This document shows, piece after piece, positions 1-8,175 of a DNA stretch of 41,440 bases (its first letter is position 1; each line of letters opens with the position of its first letter). A program made the position numbers and the translations under genes. The notes below the pieces were generated by a model that was given only the letters and a program-made list of their open reading frames with translations, was not told the DNA's origin and did not search any database. Source of the stretch: Actinomycetes bacterium (GTDB lineage: Bacteria > Actinomycetota > Acidimicrobiia > Acidimicrobiales > RAAP-2); the NCBI GenBank assembly GCA_021818025.1, contig JAKAFH010000008.1, positions 1-41,440 of the forward strand, read 5' to 3'.

Positions 1-293
1 CAGCTATCCGTCGTAGCCTTGGTGGGCCGTTACCCCGCCAACAAGCTGATGGACCGCGAGCCCCTCCCGAAGCAAAATTCATTTCTTCCCCCAACCATGC
101 GATTGAGGGGAGGTATTCGGTATTAGCACCGGTTTCCCGGTGTTATCCCAATCTTCGGGGCAGGTTGCTCACGTGATACTCACCCGTTCGCCACTAAATC
201 TTTCGGAGCAAGCTCCTTGGATTCCGTTCGACTTGCATGTATTAAGCACGCCGCCAGCGTTCATTCTGAGCCAGAATCAAACTCTCCATCAAG
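1..293 (-). rRNA. rrs: 16S ribosomal RNA, 5' portion only
   Basis: Read on the minus strand, the segment contains the universal 16S start GAGTTTGATTCTGGCTCAG, followed by the ACGCTGGCGGCGTGC and CATGCAAGTCGAACGG elements and the ACGGCCCACCAAGGC helix. The gene runs off the left edge, so only about 290 nt are present. The mature 5' end is placed by analogy with E. coli, about ten bases upstream of GAGTTTG, and may be off by several bases. The first variable helix and the T in GATTCTGG fit Actinobacteria, probably Acidimicrobiia, but a database alignment would be needed to place it. Confidence 0.97.
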
Positions 294-460
294 ATCTTCA
301 GGGTTTCCCCTTCGAATCAGAGAGCCGAATGGACGACTCTAATATCCATTCGACAACAGTTTCCTCCACGGGGTGGATTCCACTGCCTACTTCTTTTTGA
401 CGAACGACGCGTCCGGTTAGGTCCGTCCATCGTCGCCCGTACTGGCTTTTGGCTCTCGTT

Positions 461-480
461 CTTCCGTTTTCAAGGAGCGA
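461..480 (-). promoter_or_regulatory. boxA-like antitermination site in the 16S leader
   Basis: The minus strand reads GCTCCTTGAAAACGGAA about 170 nt upstream of the 16S 5' end. It resembles the TCTTTGAAAAC-type boxA of Gram-positive rRNA leaders, where NusB/S10 bind to protect the transcript from Rho. The position between the candidate promoter and 16S fits that role. The assignment rests on motif similarity only. Confidence 0.5.
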
Positions 481-572
481 CATCGCACACGACCGAAGTC
501 GGAGGTGCGAAGTACACCACCAGGATCTCTCCCGGTTCCCGCCGCCGTAAACCTCCCGGCTGCGGGATACTT

Positions 573-602
573 ACCCTATCAGCGCGTTACGGTCGCGTGC
601 AA
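573..602 (-). promoter_or_regulatory. candidate rrn promoter
   Basis: On the minus strand a TTGCAC hexamer (602-597) is followed after 18 bases by TAGGGT (578-573), an actinobacterial-style -35/-10 pair for the housekeeping sigma factor. It would start a leader of about 275 nt before 16S, upstream of the boxA-like site. A second, weaker -10-like TACACT lies further upstream with no convincing -35. No experiment supports either. Confidence 0.4.
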
Positions 603-897
603 ATCGCGTGACCGGCGTCTCTGACGGGAAGACCAGTGTAGCAACTGCCTCGGGGACGAACGTGCATTTCCCAGAGTTTTTTCTTCCCTCTCGCCATCGA
701 CCCACTGGCGCGCGAAAACGCGGCACCGATGCGCCCGGAGGTCGCCCGAAGCGTACGACGAACAGGAGCTTGACATTGTGTCCAAACGCACCGGCGTGAC
801 CCCGACAGCGAGTGAGTTCTCCAGCGTCGTCCCCACTGCTCGCCTCATAGCCTGCGACACGGGCAAACCGTATCGAACGGCGATTACGCCTTGAGCG

Positions 898-1392
898 TCA
901 GTCGTCTCCCACGTTGAAGGCGACGCCGTTGGTGATGCGCACGAGTTCCTCGTAGGTCGTGGCGAAGACGTAGTGCGGGTGGCCACCGGCCGCCCAGACG
1001 ACCGGCCAGTCACCCAGCGTCGTATCAACGATGGTCCGAATCGGGTTGGGGTGGCCGACGGGTGCAACACCACCAATCGGCTGTCCCGTGTGCGTGCGCA
1101 CGAAGACCGCGTCGGGACGACGCACCGCGTGTGCGCCGAGGAACGTCGCCAGTCGATCAGTGTGCACGCGGTGTGCACCCGACGTCATCACCAGGATCGG
1201 CTCGCCATCAGCCTCAAAGATCAGTGAGTTGGCGACCTGGCCGACTTCGATGTCGAGTTGGGCCGCCGCCGCGGCGGCTGTCGGCGACGAGTCGATCGTC
1301 TCGACAATCGGGCTCGCGACCCCAAGACGATCGAGTGCATCACGCACCAACTGTCCGTTGGGATGCAGGTTCTCGACCGATCGAATGTTCAC
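898..1392 (-). CDS. YbaK/EbsC-family aminoacyl-tRNA deacylase-like protein
   Basis: The 164-residue protein is a single YbaK/ProXp-type editing domain. Families of this fold hydrolyse misacylated tRNAs (for example Cys-tRNA(Pro) or Ala-tRNA(Pro)) in the cytoplasm. Recognisable features are the N-terminal SVENLHPNGQLVRDAL helix, the central conserved lysine position changed to a hydrophobic stretch (NSLIFEADG), and the GGVAPVGHP loop around residues 107-115 that shapes the active site. The start ATG overlaps the argH stop (ATGA), so it is translationally coupled as the last gene of the arg operon. Substrate specificity cannot be read from the sequence; an INS-like or uncharacterised deacylase is equally possible. 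Nothing links it biochemically to arginine synthesis. Confidence 0.85.
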   Translation of the reverse strand: MNIRSVENLHPNGQLVRDALDRLGVASPIVETIDSSPTAAAAAAQLDIEVGQVANSLIFEADGEPILVMTSGAHRVHTDRLATFLGAHAVRRPDAVFVRTHTGQPIGGVAPVGHPNPIRTIVDTTLGDWPVVWAAGGHPHYVFATTYEELVRITNGVAFNVGDD

Positions 1393-2795
1393 GCACTCGC
1401 CTCGGCGATGTCTCCGCCGACCTCACGCAGTCGACGGTGCAAATCGGCCGCCACGCGGTGCCAGGTTTCGGCCTGGTTGGGCCACGCGACGGGTCCTGAC
1501 GCACCGCGTGAGCGCCGGCTTCGCAGCGTCTCTCGCGAATCGAACACCGCGAGGAAGCTGGCAAGAGCTGGCGTCTCGGCGACCACGTCCTGAAACGAAT
1601 GTCCCGTCCTGATCGAGGTCCCCACCGCCGCGCCGACCAGCTCATGGGCCTCGCGAAACGGCATCCCCGTCTCGACGAGTCGTTCGGCGATGTCGATTGC
1701 CGCCAGATACGGGTCGTCCGCGGCCCGCGCGGCGACCACGTCATTGAACGTCATCGACTCATAGGTGCCGCGCAGCGCGTCGAGCACGAGTCCGATGTTT
1801 CGCAAGGAGTCAAAGAGCGGCTCCTTGTCCTCTTGGAGGTCTCGGTTGTAGGCGAGCGGGAGACCCTTGAGCACGACGAGCAGCGACGTCAGGTTGCCGA
1901 TGAATCGACCCGTCTTGGCGCGAGCCAGTTCGGCGACGTCGCTGTTCTTCTTCTGGGGCAGCATGGACGAGCCCGTCGTATAGGCGTCACCGAGCGTGGC
2001 AAAGCCAAACTCCGCACTCGTCCAGAGCACCAGCTCCTCGCCCATTCGTGAGAGGTGTACGCCAAGCAGTGCGATGTCGAACAGCGTCTCGGCCACGAAA
2101 TCCCGGTCGCTCACCGCGTCCATCGAGTTCGCAAACGCCCGGTCGAATCCCATCAGCGCCGCCGTCGTGCCCGGGTCGATCGGCAGCGACGTTCCCGCGA
2201 CTGCGCCCGCGCCAAGCGGGGACACGTTGAGCCGGCGGCGGGTTTCGAGGAGTCGATCGATGTCGCGCGTCAGGGCCCACGCGTGGGCTCCGAGGTGGTG
2301 CGCCAGCAGTACGGGCTGGGCCCGCTGGAGGTGGGTGTAGCCGGGCAAGTACCGCTCCGGGTCGCTTTCACCGACCGCGAAGAGGGTCTCGGCGAGCGCC
2401 AGGACGCGTTGGGCAACGTCGACCAGCGCATCACGCACGAAGAGCCGTACCGTCGTCGCCACCTGATCGTTGCGGCTACGAGCCGTGTGCAGCTTCGCAC
2501 CCGTTGGCCCCGCCAGCTCCGTCACGCGCCGTTCGATGGCCATGTGGATGTCCTCGTCGCTGCCAGCCCGCACGAAGACGCCCCGGTCGAACTCGCTCTC
2601 GACCTCGTCGAGCGCTGCCACGAGGGTTCGCCCCTCGTCGGCCGAGAGCAAGTCCGCCTCAACCAGTCCTAGGACGTGGGCCCGCGACCCCACGATGTCG
2701 TGGTGGTACAGCGCGCGGTCGAAGGGATAGCTCTCCGAGAGCTGCCACAGCGAGCTCGCCATGGACGACTCGAAGCGACCGTGCCACAACGTCAT
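1389..2795 (-). CDS. argH: argininosuccinate lyase
   Basis: This 468-residue cytoplasmic enzyme splits argininosuccinate into arginine and fumarate, the last step of arginine synthesis. It belongs to the fumarase/aspartase superfamily and shows the three conserved regions: TARSRNDQ (104-111), GYTHLQRAQP (152-161) and the signature GSSMLPQKKN (275-284). The usual M-P of the signature is L-P, a conservative change. Length matches the family (450-480). The ATG start overlaps the argG stop by four bases (ATGA), and its own stop overlaps the ybaK start in the same way, so it sits inside one transcript. No sign of damage. Confidence 0.97.
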   Translation of the reverse strand: MTLWHGRFESSMASSLWQLSESYPFDRALYHHDIVGSRAHVLGLVEADLLSADEGRTLVAALDEVESEFDRGVFVRAGSDEDIHMAIERRVTELAGPTGAKLHTARSRNDQVATTVRLFVRDALVDVAQRVLALAETLFAVGESDPERYLPGYTHLQRAQPVLLAHHLGAHAWALTRDIDRLLETRRRLNVSPLGAGAVAGTSLPIDPGTTAALMGFDRAFANSMDAVSDRDFVAETLFDIALLGVHLSRMGEELVLWTSAEFGFATLGDAYTTGSSMLPQKKNSDVAELARAKTGRFIGNLTSLLVVLKGLPLAYNRDLQEDKEPLFDSLRNIGLVLDALRGTYESMTFNDVVAARAADDPYLAAIDIAERLVETGMPFREAHELVGAAVGTSIRTGHSFQDVVAETPALASFLAVFDSRETLRSRRSRGASGPVAWPNQAETWHRVAADLHRRLREVGGDIAEASA

Positions 2796-4015
2796 TTCGA
2801 GCGTGGCGCCGTGTTCTTCGCCCCTTGGCGGGCCGCCCAGGTCTTCACACCTAGACCATAGATCCTCACGTAGCCCTCGGAGTCTGCGTGACGGAAGGTG
2901 TCCGCCGCGTCATAGGTGGCGAGCCCGTAGTCGTAGAGCGCCTCGTCGCTGCGCCGTCCGATCACGCGCATGACCCCCGGTGCCTCGAAGCGAAGCCGGA
3001 CGTCGCCCGAGATGTGGCGTTGGGTCTCTGCGACGAAGGCGTCGATCGCCTCCTTGAGCGGCGAGAACCACATGCCGTCATAGACCAGCTCGGACCAGCG
3101 AGGCTCGAGGCGGGCCTTCTCGTGGTGGACGTCGCGTTCAAGGTTGAGATCCTCGAGGTCCGCGTGCGCGGCGATGAGGGCGAGCGCAGCCGGGCATTCG
3201 TAGACCTCGCGACTCTTGATTCCGACGCGGCGGTTCTCCACCATATCCAGCCGACCGAATCCCGTAGAGCCCGCCCGGTGATTGAGCGTGCGAATCAGGT
3301 CGGCGAGTGACATCACGATGCCATCGAGGGCCACCGGCACCCCCTCGCGGAAGGTGATGGTGAGCTCCACCGGCTCGTGGGTGGTCACCCGCGTCAGGGT
3401 GTAGGGCTCACTCGGTGGTTCGGCCCACGGGTCCTCCATCTCGCCGCACTCGATCGCCCGACCCCACAGGTTCTCGTCGATCGAGTAGATCTTCTCCTTG
3501 GTGGCCCGAATCGGGATCTCCCACTTCTCGGCGTAGTCCACGGAGTCCGCGCGGGTCATGCCCCAGTTGCGCGCCGGTGCCAAGACCTCCAGATCGGGCG
3601 CCAGCGCGTGCGTGCCGACTTCGAAGCGCACTTGGTCGTTTCCCTTGCCCGTGCAGCCGTGCGCGACCGCCGTCGCGTTGAACTTGCGCGCCTGGTCGAC
3701 GAGGTGTCGCACGATCACCGGGCGCGAGAGCGCCGACACCAACGGGTACTTGCCCTCGTAGCGGGCGTTGGCCATGATCGCCGGCGCACAGAACGCCTCG
3801 GCCATCTCGTCGCGAGCGTCGACCACCACGCAGTCGATCGCGCCGGCCGCGAGCGCCCGATGCTTGATGTCCTCGAAACTCTCCGAGCTCTCGGGGTCCT
3901 GGCCCACATCGACGAGGACGCACACCACCTCGGCGTCCCACTCTTCCATCATCCAGCGAATGGCCACCGACGTGTCCAGCCCTCCGCTATATGCCAGTAC
4001 CACACGTTTCGTCAT
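2792..4015 (-). CDS. argG: argininosuccinate synthase
   Basis: The 407-residue enzyme joins citrulline and aspartate using ATP to make argininosuccinate. The N-terminal PP-loop AYSGGLDTS (8-16) binds ATP, and GCTGKGNDQVRFE (120-132) is the second conserved ATP/citrulline segment. Length and order of motifs are those of the standard bacterial enzyme (about 400 residues). It begins with ATG 24 bases after the argR stop, preceded by an AAAGGAA Shine-Dalgarno sequence, the only clear spacer within the arg operon; it may therefore be translated independently of argR. The stop overlaps argH by four bases. Confidence 0.97.
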   Translation of the reverse strand: MTKRVVLAYSGGLDTSVAIRWMMEEWDAEVVCVLVDVGQDPESSESFEDIKHRALAAGAIDCVVVDARDEMAEAFCAPAIMANARYEGKYPLVSALSRPVIVRHLVDQARKFNATAVAHGCTGKGNDQVRFEVGTHALAPDLEVLAPARNWGMTRADSVDYAEKWEIPIRATKEKIYSIDENLWGRAIECGEMEDPWAEPPSEPYTLTRVTTHEPVELTITFREGVPVALDGIVMSLADLIRTLNHRAGSTGFGRLDMVENRRVGIKSREVYECPAALALIAAHADLEDLNLERDVHHEKARLEPRWSELVYDGMWFSPLKEAIDAFVAETQRHISGDVRLRFEAPGVMRVIGRRSDEALYDYGLATYDAADTFRHADSEGYVRIYGLGVKTWAARQGAKNTAPRSK

Positions 4016-4039
4016 CGACGTTCCTTTCTCAACACCCGT

Positions 4040-4504
4040 TCATTCCAACCCGGCGAGTTCACGGAAGCTCTCCGCAATCGCGGCGCCCCCATGCTCATCG
4101 CTCGCGATGACCACCAACGTGTCATCGCCGGCCACGCTGCCGAGCACGCCTTCGAGGGCGCTTCGGTCCAACGCGGACGCTACGACGTGCGCACAGCCGG
4201 GCGGCGTGCGCAGGACCACGAGGTTGGCCGAGCTATCGACCGACACCACCCACTCGCCCATCATCCGACGCAGGTGGTCGAGTGGCGGCGAACTGACTTT
4301 TGGTGAGCTGGCGACGACGATTCGCCTCGAGCCGTGCTCGTCGCGGACCTTGATCGTGCCCAGCTCCTGCAGATCGCGCGTGACGGTCGCCTGGGTTGCG
4401 GTGATGCCCTCGGCCTGGAGCCGGGTCACCAGTTGCGCAGCGGTCGAAATCACCTCGCGTTCGATCAGCTCGTTGATCCGATGCTGTCGTTGCGTCTTGG
4501 TCAT
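4040..4504 (-). CDS. argR: arginine repressor ArgR
   Basis: A 154-residue ArgR/AhrC family regulator. An N-terminal winged helix-turn-helix includes the recognition segment QATVTRDLQELG (38-49); the C-terminal oligomerisation and arginine-binding domain carries GSVAGDDT (122-129), whose acidic residues contact L-arginine in known hexamers. The gene lies between argF and argG, overlapping the argF stop by four bases (ATGA), so the regulator is made with the operon it presumably represses. A TGCAT-containing stretch overlapping the argC -10 element is a possible ARG half-site, but no full palindrome is evident. The argF-argR-argG order is common in Actinobacteria. Confidence 0.95.
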   Translation of the reverse strand: MTKTQRQHRINELIEREVISTAAQLVTRLQAEGITATQATVTRDLQELGTIKVRDEHGSRRIVVASSPKVSSPPLDHLRRMMGEWVVSVDSSANLVVLRTPPGCAHVVASALDRSALEGVLGSVAGDDTLVVIASDEHGGAAIAESFRELAGLE

Positions 4505-5421
4505 CGTTCACCGTCCTTTATCCATCGAAGTGCGCCGATCATCGCCGAACGCCGATGCGCCACTTGCCGCCAGACGAGTGACTGGGGTCCGTCGAGCACG
4601 TCGTCGGTGATCTCGTCACCGCGATGGGCGGGCAGGCAGTGCAGCAGCACCGCCTGAGGCGATGCGGCGTCCAGGAGTGCCTCGTTCACGCGGAATCCGG
4701 CGAGGTCGGCGCGCCGGCGCTTCGTCTCAGCTTCGAAGCCCATCGATACCCACGCGTCGGTGTAGACGACGTCGGCGCCGCGCACCGCCTCGAGAGCCGA
4801 CGACGTGAGCCGCAGCTGGGCGCCTTGGACCCCCAGGGGATCCTCGTCGGTCCCGGCCGTGAGTTGGTAGCCTTCGGGCGCCCCCACAACGACTTCGGCG
4901 CCCAGTCGCACCAACGCCACCGCGAGGGACCGCGCCACGTTGGTCGCGTCGCCGACGTAGGCGACGCGCAGTCCCGCCAGCTGGCTCGGGTCACCACCCG
5001 CGAAATGATCCGCGATCGTCAGCACGTCAGCGATCGCCTGGGTGGGGTGGGCCACGTCACTGAGCAAGTTAATCAACGACAGTCGGTCGTTCGTCGCGCT
5101 GCGGATCCGGCCGAAGACCGAATGGTGGCGAATGCGCATCGCACAGATCGCGTAGAGGGCGTCGATCGTTCGGCCGACGTCCTCGGCAGACTCTCGGCTG
5201 TCCAGACCGATCTCCTCGTCACTGAAGAAGGTCGCGTAGCCACCGAGTTCGTGCACCGCAGTCGAACACGCGGCCCTGGTGCGCAGGCTCGGTCGTTCGA
5301 AGACGAGCGCCACCCCCTGGCCCGCGAGAAGCGAATCGTCGATCGGCGCACGCGCACCTTCGAGAATCGCTCGAAGGTCGTCGTCCGCCAACTCACTGAT
5401 CGTCACGACGTGTCGGCTCAT
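4501..5421 (-). CDS. argF: ornithine carbamoyltransferase
   Basis: The 306-residue enzyme transfers the carbamoyl group from carbamoyl phosphate to ornithine, giving citrulline. The carbamoyl phosphate loop reads SLRTR (45-49) rather than the commoner STRTR, a variant I recall from Thermus-type enzymes. HPTQ (125-128), DAWVSMG (222-228) and the ornithine-site HCLPAHRG (261-268) are intact. The last two motifs separate it from aspartate carbamoyltransferase, which is encoded by pyrB in this window. Start and stop overlap argB and argR by four bases each. Its substrate carbamoyl phosphate comes from carAB at 27941-32316. Confidence 0.96.
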   Translation of the reverse strand: MSRHVVTISELADDDLRAILEGARAPIDDSLLAGQGVALVFERPSLRTRAACSTAVHELGGYATFFSDEEIGLDSRESAEDVGRTIDALYAICAMRIRHHSVFGRIRSATNDRLSLINLLSDVAHPTQAIADVLTIADHFAGGDPSQLAGLRVAYVGDATNVARSLAVALVRLGAEVVVGAPEGYQLTAGTDEDPLGVQGAQLRLTSSALEAVRGADVVYTDAWVSMGFEAETKRRRADLAGFRVNEALLDAASPQAVLLHCLPAHRGDEITDDVLDGPQSLVWRQVAHRRSAMIGALRWIKDGER

Positions 5422-6206
5422 CGCTTCACCTCCGTACTGGGAACCGAGCCGTCGAGCACGCTGGCCAGCGCGTGGCGTCTCGTCCCGTTGGCGAGGACGA
5501 TCCGTGCGGCGCCGGCGTCCAGTGCGTCGAGCGCCGCTCGCATCTTGGGGATCATGCCGTCGCGAATGGCGCCGTCCGCCAGCATCGCGCGCACGTCGGT
5601 GACCGTGACCGAGTCGAGGGCGCTACCAGGGTCGTCGGGGTCGCGACGCAATTGGTCGATGTCGCTCAAGAGCACCAGGGTGTCAGCCTCGAGTGCGGCG
5701 GCGATCGAACCAGCGACCGTGTCGGCGTTGCAGTTGAGCAGCTCGCCCTCGGCGTCGCTCGCCACGGGCCCGATCACTGGCGTCCAGCCCTGCTCGAGCA
5801 GGTTCGTCACGAGTCGAGGATCGACCGTGACTTCGCGGGCGACTCGTCCGAGCCGCCCGCCGTGGGCTGCGGCGCGCACGAGGGCACCGTCGACGCCGCT
5901 CAGCCCGACTGCGGCGAGCCCACCCCGCTCCAGCGCCGCGGTGAGGCGCTGGTTCACGAGTCCGAGGGCCATGGCGACGAACTCCATCGTTGCGCCATCG
6001 GTGACGCGAAGTCCGTCGAGGAACTCACTCGCCAATCCGACCCGCTCAAGCAGGCTCGCGATCTGCGGACCGCCGCCGTGCACGACGACCGCGGGGGTGT
6101 CAGTGCGAATCGCGCCAATGTCCTCGGCGAGGTCGCCCAAGATCGGTGAGGCGGGGTCCAGTTGATCGAGCGCGTGACCACCGATCTTGACGACGATCCG
6201 GCTCAC
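5418..6206 (-). CDS. argB: acetylglutamate kinase
   Basis: A 262-residue amino acid kinase that phosphorylates N-acetylglutamate, the second step of arginine synthesis. The sequence opens directly with the nucleotide-binding strand VVKIGG, has the glycine-rich HGGGPQI (43-49), the substrate/Mg segment NCNADTVAG (158-166) and the GMIPKM element (217-222). It lacks the N-terminal helix that arginine-inhibited hexameric NAGKs carry, which hints at a form not feedback-inhibited by arginine; that is inference. It is slightly short for the family (280-300 typical). It overlaps argC and argF by four bases each. Confidence 0.95.
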   Translation of the reverse strand: MSRIVVKIGGHALDQLDPASPILGDLAEDIGAIRTDTPAVVVHGGGPQIASLLERVGLASEFLDGLRVTDGATMEFVAMALGLVNQRLTAALERGGLAAVGLSGVDGALVRAAAHGGRLGRVAREVTVDPRLVTNLLEQGWTPVIGPVASDAEGELLNCNADTVAGSIAAALEADTLVLLSDIDQLRRDPDDPGSALDSVTVTDVRAMLADGAIRDGMIPKMRAALDALDAGAARIVLANGTRRHALASVLDGSVPSTEVKR

Positions 6207-7213
6207 GGCGTCACGCCACTTCGGGGCAGTCCGAGCGCCTCGTCAAAGCCCGTGGCGACGTTCCAGGCCTGGATCGCCTGACCCGCCGCCCCTTTCAAGA
6301 GGTTGTCGATCGAGCTCATCGCCAGCAGCCAGCCGGTCCGCTCGTCGACGCGCGCCGAGACGAAGCAGAGATTGCTGCCGACGGCGTCTTTCATCGTGGG
6401 CGGCTCGACCGTGACGACCACGAAGGGATCGCTGTCGTACGCCTCGTGGAGCACGTCGAGTGGGTCGAAGGTCGCGCCGCCGATGAGCGGCGCGTACGCG
6501 CTCACCAGCATTCCCCGACTGACCGGGACGAGGTGAGGCGTGAAGAGCAGTTCCGCGCCTAGCTCTTGTTGCATCTCGGGCGTGTGCCGGTGGTCCAGCA
6601 GCCCGTAAGCCTCGGCATTGGACGCCAGGCGTGCGAAGTGCAGCCGATCAGAGGTCCCCCGACCCGCTCCCGAGACGCCGCTGAGGGCGTTGACGACGAT
6701 CCCCCGGCGCGACACGACGCCGGCGTCGATGAACGGCCCGAGTGCCAAGGACGTCGCGGTCGGATAGCAGCCCGGAGCGGCGATGAGCGACGCACCGACG
6801 AGCTCGGACCGGTGCCGTTCGACGAGGCCGTAGCGGGCCTGACCGAGCAAGTCGGGCCGCGTGTGCGCGTGGCCGTACCACCGCTCGTACTCGACGGGAT
6901 CGATCAGGCGAAAGTCGGCGCCGAGATCGACGACGGCGGCCCCGGTCGCCAACAGGTCGGGTACCAGGCGTTGGCTATGGCCGTGCGGCAAGGCCACGAA
7001 GACCACGTCGAGCGCCGCTCCCAGCGCCGCGTCGGTCGATTCGTAGACGAGGGTCGGAGCGAGCGCCGCGAGTGCCGGAACGTGCTCGGCTACCGATTTG
7101 CCCGCGTTGGACTCCCCCGTTGCCACGACGACGTCCATCGCCGGGTGGGTCAGACAGAGCCGCAGCACCTCCGCACCGGCGTATCCAGTGGCTCCGATGA
7201 TCCCGACTCGCAT
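6203..7213 (-). CDS. argC: N-acetyl-gamma-glutamyl-phosphate reductase
   Basis: The 336-residue enzyme reduces N-acetylglutamyl phosphate with NADPH to the semialdehyde. The N-terminal Rossmann motif GIIGATGYAGAE (4-15) and the catalytic cysteine in AAPGCYPTA (Cys149) are clear, and the length fits type 1 ArgC (about 340). It is the first gene of the arg operon. The ATG lies six bases after a TAAAAT -10-like hexamer with no Shine-Dalgarno sequence, so its mRNA is probably leaderless. argJ and argD, which normally lie between argC/argB and argF in Actinobacteria, are absent here. Confidence 0.96.
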   Translation of the reverse strand: MRVGIIGATGYAGAEVLRLCLTHPAMDVVVATGESNAGKSVAEHVPALAALAPTLVYESTDAALGAALDVVFVALPHGHSQRLVPDLLATGAAVVDLGADFRLIDPVEYERWYGHAHTRPDLLGQARYGLVERHRSELVGASLIAAPGCYPTATSLALGPFIDAGVVSRRGIVVNALSGVSGAGRGTSDRLHFARLASNAEAYGLLDHRHTPEMQQELGAELLFTPHLVPVSRGMLVSAYAPLIGGATFDPLDVLHEAYDSDPFVVVTVEPPTMKDAVGSNLCFVSARVDERTGWLLAMSSIDNLLKGAAGQAIQAWNVATGFDEALGLPRSGVTP

Positions 7214-7278
7214 AGTGACATTTTATGCATGTGAGAGAACAATTGCGCAACACCGAATTTCTACAGTAGGCTGAGCAC
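7214..7278. promoter_or_regulatory. divergent promoter region argC / EamA gene
   Basis: This 65-bp gap has a palindromic TTGCGCAA (7243-7250) that reads as a TTGCGC -35-like hexamer on both strands. To the right, 18 bases later, is TAGGCT (7267-7272), then six bases, then the EamA ATG. To the left, 19 bases away on the minus strand, is TAAAAT (7225-7220), then six bases, then the argC ATG. Both mRNAs are predicted leaderless. ATGCAT next to TAAAAT could be an ArgR half-site overlapping the promoter; I could not find a complete ARG box. Confidence 0.55.
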
Positions 7279-8175
7279 ATGTCACGGCGCGGCTGGTTGC
7301 TCTTCGCGACGATGGCCGTCTTGTGGGGCATCCCATACTTACTGATCAGAGTGGCCGTTCGCCAACTCGACCCCGGTGTGCTGGTCTTTGGACGCACGGG
7401 CCCCGCGTCGCTGCTCCTGCTCCCGCTCGTGATCGCCCGCGGTCAATTCCGTGCGATCGTTCGCAACTTCGGGTGGATCGTGGTCTTTGCCTTCGTCGAG
7501 TTTGGCGTGCCGTGGTACTTCATGGCGACCGCCGAGCAGCACATCACGAGCTCGCTGACGAGCCTGTTGATATGCGCCGTTCCACTGTTCTCGGTCGTGG
7601 CGCAGCGGTTCCGGCGCACCGAGGAGCACATCAGTCGTCGCCGGCTACTCGGCCTCGGCGTCGGCGCGCTCGGCGTGGCCTTGCTCGTCGGCTTGGGTAT
7701 CCACGGCGGCTCCGTTGGCTGGATCGGCCTGATGCTTCTCGTCGCGATCGGCTACACCCTCGGACCCATCCTGCTCGCCACGAAACTCGCGGACGTGCCC
7801 GGCATTGCGGTCGTCGCGGGTGCGACGGGTGTCGTCGCACTGGCGTGGCTCCCGTGGAGCATCCTGCACTGGCCCCACCACGTCGACCACGAGACCTGGG
7901 AGTCCGTGGCGATCCTCGCCGTCGCGTGCACCGCGGCCGCCTTTGTCACCTTCTTCGAACTCGTCCAAGAGGTCGGCTCCACGCGCAGCGTCGTCGTCAC
8001 CTACGTGAACACGGCGCTGGCGGTCGTGCTCGGGGTCGTGTTCCTCAGCGAGCCGATCACGACGGGAATCCTGATCGGCTTTCCCTTGGTCCTCGTGGGC
8101 AGCGTGATCGCCACCAGTCGCGGATCCTCAGCGGAGAAAGTCACCAGCGACGCGGACGAGCTCATCCACGGTTAG
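7279..8175 (+). CDS. EamA/DMT-family membrane transporter
   Basis: A 298-residue protein made almost entirely of hydrophobic helices, about ten, in two EamA-type halves (first half ends near residue 140). The opening segment LLFATMAVLWGIPYLLIRVAV is typical of the drug/metabolite transporter superfamily, whose members export amino acids, metabolites or nucleotide sugars across the plasma membrane. It is divergent from argC and shares its promoter region. That neighbourhood makes an amino acid exporter tempting, but substrate cannot be read from this family. The ATG at 7279 follows a -10-like TAGGCT by six bases. The last 48 bases overlap the convergent thioesterase-like gene. Confidence 0.85.
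   Translation: MSRRGWLLFATMAVLWGIPYLLIRVAVRQLDPGVLVFGRTGPASLLLLPLVIARGQFRAIVRNFGWIVVFAFVEFGVPWYFMATAEQHITSSLTSLLICAVPLFSVVAQRFRRTEEHISRRRLLGLGVGALGVALLVGLGIHGGSVGWIGLMLLVAIGYTLGPILLATKLADVPGIAVVAGATGVVALAWLPWSILHWPHHVDHETWESVAILAVACTAAAFVTFFELVQEVGSTRSVVVTYVNTALAVVLGVVFLSEPITTGILIGFPLVLVGSVIATSRGSSAEKVTSDADELIHG

Larger units (their letters stand above)
294..897. other. non-coding region between ybaK and 16S rRNA
   Basis: About 600 bases without a credible gene. ORF-track entries here (140-400, 298-483, 608-799, and the left part of 579-1178) have arginine/serine-rich shadow compositions and no family resemblance. The region holds the rRNA leader, the boxA-like site and the candidate promoter described separately. 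A GGCG-TAAT-CGCC inverted repeat just downstream of ybaK lacks a T tract, so I do not call a terminator. The arg operon points toward the rRNA operon, so read-through is possible. Confidence 0.6.

Noticed and set aside
769-800. TTGACA on the plus strand at 770-775 as a promoter
   Set aside because: No -10 hexamer follows at 16-19 bases and there is no plus-strand gene downstream.
4501-5421. SLRTR instead of STRTR in ArgF as a sign of changed substrate
   Set aside because: The same variant occurs, as far as I recall, in ordinary ornithine carbamoyltransferases such as the Thermus enzyme, and HCLPAHRG is intact.
4624-6165. 513-residue plus-strand ORF opposite argF/argB
   Set aside because: Antisense shadow of high-GC coding DNA: Arg/His/Val-rich, no family resemblance, and both opposite genes are intact.
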